From Clostridiaceae bacterium (GTDB lineage: Bacteria; Bacillota; Clostridia; Saccharofermentanales; Fastidiosipilaceae), in assembly GCA_012514965.1 (NCBI GenBank), contig JAAYZH010000258.1, positions 1 to 8,687 on the forward strand: a stretch of 8,687 bases of DNA. The letters run 5' to 3'. This document shows positions 6,508 to 8,687 of this stretch, in pieces. Numbering within the stretch: position 1 is the first letter of the stretch; each line of letters begins with the position of its first letter. The translations under genes and the position numbers were made by a program. Under the pieces are notes generated by a model, which did no database searches, was not told the DNA's origin, and saw nothing but the letters and a program-made list of their open reading frames with translations.

Positions 6508-7623
6508 ATGAAGAAACTACATAACGTTTGTGTTTTGTTCGGTGGGGTTTCCACCGAACATTTAATTTCTTGCCGATCCGCTTATAACATTATCCAGGGG
6601 CTTGTGGAGGCCGGTCTGGAAGTTGCGGCGGTAGGGATGACGAAGGAGGGCGAATTTCTCCGCTATCTAGCTGATCTCGAAACCCTTCGCAGCGGCGAGT
6701 GGGAGGAAGCTGCCCGCGCGGCTTTGGCTGAGGCCGGAGCTGCTGCGCCTTCGCCGGCGGATATCGCTTCGCCTGCAGCTTTTTTGGCCTATCACTGCGG
6801 TGGTACGCGGCCGGATGTCGTTTTCCCCGCGGTTCACGGGATCAATTGTGAAGATGGTGTATTGCAGGGGTTTCTGGAGATGTGCGCCGTTCCTTATGTC
6901 GGATCGGGGGTCTTGGCTTCTGCTGCCGGTATGGACAAAAGCTTCGCGAAGATCGTCTTTGAGGCAGCCGGTATTCCACAGGTGCCGTTTGCAGTTGCCC
7001 GTCGCGCAGATATCAGGCGCGATCCAGAGGGCGAGGCTGAGAAGCTGGTGAAGGAACTTGGCCTGCCCCTGTTCCTGAAGCCAGCTAACGGCGGGTCTTC
7101 TGTGGGAACCACCGCTGCGAAAACAGCGGAGGCTTTGGCCGCAAGCTTGCAAACCGTGGCGGAATTTGACGAGAAAGTGCTTGTCGAACGTTTCGTGGAT
7201 GCAAGAGAGATAGAGGTCGCCGTTATGGGCAACCGCGAGCCGCGAGCGGCACTCCCAGGCGAGATCGTCAAAGAAGCGGATATTGAATACTATGATTACG
7301 AGACGAAATACTTTAAACAAGGAGCTGTTGCCGCGGTACCAGCTGACATTCCGGCTAGCCTGAAAGAAGAAATCTCGGCCTTGGCACTGCGCGCCTACCA
7401 AGCCCTGGGGTGCAGCGGACTCTCCCGAGTGGATTTCTTTCTGGAGAAGGGCAGCGGCAAGCTCTATCTCAACGAGATCAATACCTTACCCGGCTTCACA
7501 TCCATCAGCCTGTATCCTTTGGCCTGGCAAAAATCCGGCCTAGATACAGCAGAACTCCTGCGCGAGCTCTGCTGTCTGGCGCTAGAGCGCAGTGAACTGA
7601 CCGGTCGCCGCACCAGAGCGTAA
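6508..7623 (+). CDS. ddl: D-alanine--D-alanine ligase
   Basis: ATP-grasp enzyme that joins two D-alanines for the peptidoglycan pentapeptide. At 371 residues it is within the family range. The N-terminal motif LFGGVSTEH carries Glu17. The phosphate-binding loop is KPANGGSSVG (191-200). The omega-loop motif YDYETKY (262-268) and the C-terminal NEINTLPGF (322-330) are intact. Expected counterparts of the E. coli DdlB Glu15-Ser150-Tyr216 triad are Glu17, Ser197 and Tyr268. Metal ligands are Asp309, Glu323 and Asn325, with Arg307 beside them. The omega-loop Tyr-Lys-Tyr pattern fits D-Ala in the second subsite rather than D-lactate, so there is no sign of vancomycin-type resistance. The usual second acidic residue of the N-terminal motif is Leu19 here. 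Residues 66-92 form an Ala-rich variable stretch. The start ATG has AGGGGA (6495-6500) 7 nt upstream. Confidence 0.96.
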   Translation: MKKLHNVCVLFGGVSTEHLISCRSAYNIIQGLVEAGLEVAAVGMTKEGEFLRYLADLETLRSGEWEEAARAALAEAGAAAPSPADIASPAAFLAYHCGGTRPDVVFPAVHGINCEDGVLQGFLEMCAVPYVGSGVLASAAGMDKSFAKIVFEAAGIPQVPFAVARRADIRRDPEGEAEKLVKELGLPLFLKPANGGSSVGTTAAKTAEALAASLQTVAEFDEKVLVERFVDAREIEVAVMGNREPRAALPGEIVKEADIEYYDYETKYFKQGAVAAVPADIPASLKEEISALALRAYQALGCSGLSRVDFFLEKGSGKLYLNEINTLPGFTSISLYPLAWQKSGLDTAELLRELCCLALERSELTGRRTRA

Positions 7624-7636
7624 AGAAGAGGAGCAT

Positions 7637-8116
7637 ATGCCGCACATAGATGTACTGATAACCATACATAATCGCCAAAGCGATGAGGAGGGGCAGACCC
7701 ACACTGTCAAAGTGACGACCGAGGGCAAACTTTACCGACGCCCGGAGGAGAACGTGTTAATCTATCGCGAAACGGAGTCGTCCGGCCTAGATAATACAAC
7801 CACGAAGGTAACGATTCCTCAGGACGGCTCAGAGGTTGTGATAACCCGCATCGGCGATCATGAAATGAAGATGCATTTCCAGAAGGGTAATCACTACCAA
7901 ACTCGTTTGGCCACACCCTTTGGCTATGTTGATATGGGTTTCTTTACGCAAAACCTGGATGTGAAGATTGGCGATAAGCAAGGTGAGATCCGTATCGATT
8001 ATTCGCTGGATTTCAACCACCAGCGTCCCATCAGCAACCGGATCAACATCAAATTTCACACGATGGGCGAGGAAGCCTTGCCGGACACTGCTTCTGCAGC
8101 GGAGGAGACCATCTGA
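7637..8116 (+). CDS. DUF1934 (YwiB-like) beta-barrel protein
   Basis: A 159-residue cytoplasmic protein of the DUF1934 family, whose B. subtilis member is YwiB. Members are thought to form a small lipocalin-like beta-barrel; the function is unknown. The alternating beta-strand pattern is clear, and segments typical of the family are present: TEGKLYRRPEENVLIYRETE (about 28-47), SGLDNTTTKVTI (49-60), ATPFGYVDMGFFTQNLDVKI (about 92-111) and GEIRIDYSLDFN (about 115-126). The C-terminal 15 residues (ALPDTASAAEETI and before) look like a flexible tail whose DNA also carries the ribosome binding site of the next gene. The ATG start follows AGAGGAG (7627-7633) with a short 3-nt spacer. The stop TGA overlaps the yceD ATG by one base. 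I recognise the family by its sequence pattern rather than by a search. Confidence 0.85.
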   Translation: MPHIDVLITIHNRQSDEEGQTHTVKVTTEGKLYRRPEENVLIYRETESSGLDNTTTKVTIPQDGSEVVITRIGDHEMKMHFQKGNHYQTRLATPFGYVDMGFFTQNLDVKIGDKQGEIRIDYSLDFNHQRPISNRINIKFHTMGEEALPDTASAAEETI

Positions 8117-8667
8117 TGCGAATCGAAATATCAGCGATGTTACAGAAGGAAGGGCAGAGGGAAGAGCTGACTTTTAGCACCGAGCACGGAATACCCCTTG
8201 AGGACTTTGGCTCTTATCATTTTACAGCTCCTTTGGCCTTCAAAGGTACTTTATTGTCAGAGGCAGACCGCATCGTGCGTCTGCGCGGTGAGATTATTGT
8301 GAATTGGCAGTCTGCCTGCGTGCGCTGCTTGAACGAGGTCACCCGGGAAGAGGTGATTTTGGTCGATGAACAGATTTACCCGCCCGGTTATCACGCCGAG
8401 TTGAACCGTTCCTATGCCGAATATGGGTTGGATTACACAGACCCCGAGGACCCTCTTGGCCATGAAGAACTCATGTTTCACGATGGGACGCATGTGGAGC
8501 TGGACAAGTTGTTCTCCGATCTGGTATTGTTAGCGCTGCCGATCGGGGTATATTGCGCTGACGATTGTCCTGGCCTGTGTCCTACCTGCGGCAGACGACT
8601 TGATGACGCAGCATGTCACTGTGAGAATTCTTTACGAGCGAATTCTCCATTTGACAAATTGCTCTAA
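8116..8667 (+). CDS. yceD: YceD/DUF177 ribosomal RNA accumulation protein
   Basis: Member of the YceD (DUF177, YlbN-type) family. In bacteria these lie directly before rpmF, and they have been linked to accumulation of 23S rRNA. The 183 residues are a usual length. The family hallmark CVRCLNEV (Cys68, Cys71) follows a beta-rich N-terminus. The C-terminal part has an acidic patch and LDKLFSDLVLLALPIGVYC, then a cysteine-rich motif CPGLCPTCGRRLDDAACHC with Cys147, 151, 155, 158, 167 and 169. This tail resembles a zinc ribbon and is known in Gram-positive members. The C-terminal FDKLL also fits the family. The start ATG shares its A with the TGA of the DUF1934 gene and has GGAGGAG (8101-8107) 8 nt upstream, indicating translational coupling. 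The end of the gene carries an inverted repeat and a possible promoter for the gene that follows, expected to be rpmF, which is outside the window. Confidence 0.93.
   Translation: MRIEISAMLQKEGQREELTFSTEHGIPLEDFGSYHFTAPLAFKGTLLSEADRIVRLRGEIIVNWQSACVRCLNEVTREEVILVDEQIYPPGYHAELNRSYAEYGLDYTDPEDPLGHEELMFHDGTHVELDKLFSDLVLLALPIGVYCADDCPGLCPTCGRRLDDAACHCENSLRANSPFDKLL
8623..8647. repeat. 8-bp perfect inverted repeat at the 3' end of yceD
   Basis: GAGAATTC (8623-8630) and GAATTCTC (8640-8647) are exact reverse complements separated by 9 nt. The repeat lies in coding sequence for the last residues of YceD and ends four nt before a TTGACA hexamer. Because GAATTC is itself palindromic, the same bases also form an in-frame direct repeat GAATTCT encoding Asn-Ser twice, so it may be incidental. 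No T-run follows, so it is not an intrinsic terminator. Confidence 0.45.
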
Positions 8668-8679
8668 TTGTTGTAAAAG
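8651..8679 (+). promoter_or_regulatory. Possible sigma-A promoter for the gene after yceD
   Basis: A perfect -35 TTGACA (8651-8656) is followed, with the ideal 17-nt spacer, by TAAAAG (8674-8679), which matches four of six -10 bases. It would drive the next gene, expected to be rpmF. The caution is that TTGACA overlaps the codons for the FDKL of the YceD C-terminus, a segment under protein-level constraint, so the match may be chance. The window ends eight nt later, before any start codon can be seen. Confidence 0.35.
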
Positions 8680-8687
8680 TATTAGGC

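Noticed and set aside
6667..7401. 244-codon open frame on the - strand inside ddl
   Set aside because: It lies opposite intact ATP-grasp motifs of Ddl and its translation has no domain-like pattern.
6508..7623. Vancomycin-resistance type D-Ala-D-Lac ligase
   Set aside because: The omega loop YDYETKY has the Lys-Tyr pair typical of D-Ala-D-Ala ligases, and no vanH- or vanX-like genes are nearby.

Overview
The window looks like an ordinary, gene-dense stretch of a moderately high-GC member of the Bacillota, most likely class Clostridia. The reasons are strong AGGAG/GAGGAG-type ribosome binding sites, frequent TTG starts, the order nth-recG-rsmD-coaD followed by a coiled-coil protein, and DUF1934 (YwiB-like) and YceD (DUF177) genes. 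All ten genes lie on the + strand. The only gap longer than 30 nt between genes is the 71 nt between recG and rsmD. I see no terminator, tRNA, rRNA, mobile element or CRISPR array.

Layout. Positions 2-1111 hold the 3' part of a membrane sensor histidine kinase; its start lies before the window. Then come nth (1139-1804, endonuclease III) and recG (1808-3922, branch-migration helicase). They share a reading frame and are separated by one stop codon plus one codon. After a 71-nt leader with a small hairpin come rsmD (3994-4578, 16S rRNA guanine methyltransferase) and coaD (4574-5077, phosphopantetheine adenylyltransferase), which overlap. Next are two genes of unknown role: a soluble coiled-coil protein (5096-5602) and a protein with a long Pro/Ala-rich cytoplasmic part, one membrane span and a small external domain (5614-6495). 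Then ddl (6508-7623, D-Ala-D-Ala ligase), a DUF1934 protein (7637-8116) and yceD (8116-8667). The window ends 20 nt after yceD, where rpmF (ribosomal protein L32) would normally follow.

Functionally this is a housekeeping run: DNA repair and recombination (nth, recG), rRNA modification and ribosome assembly (rsmD, yceD), coenzyme A synthesis (coaD) and peptidoglycan precursor synthesis (ddl). The spacing suggests one or a few long transcripts with translational coupling.

I found no convincing new multi-gene system. The most notable signal is the start of coaD. The conserved N-terminus has no ATG, GTG, TTG or CTG available in its frame, so the gene either starts at an ATT codon placed 9 nt after a perfect Shine-Dalgarno, or carries a one-base frameshift next to a TTG that overlaps the rsmD stop. 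The two uncharacterised genes between coaD and ddl are the next most interesting item.
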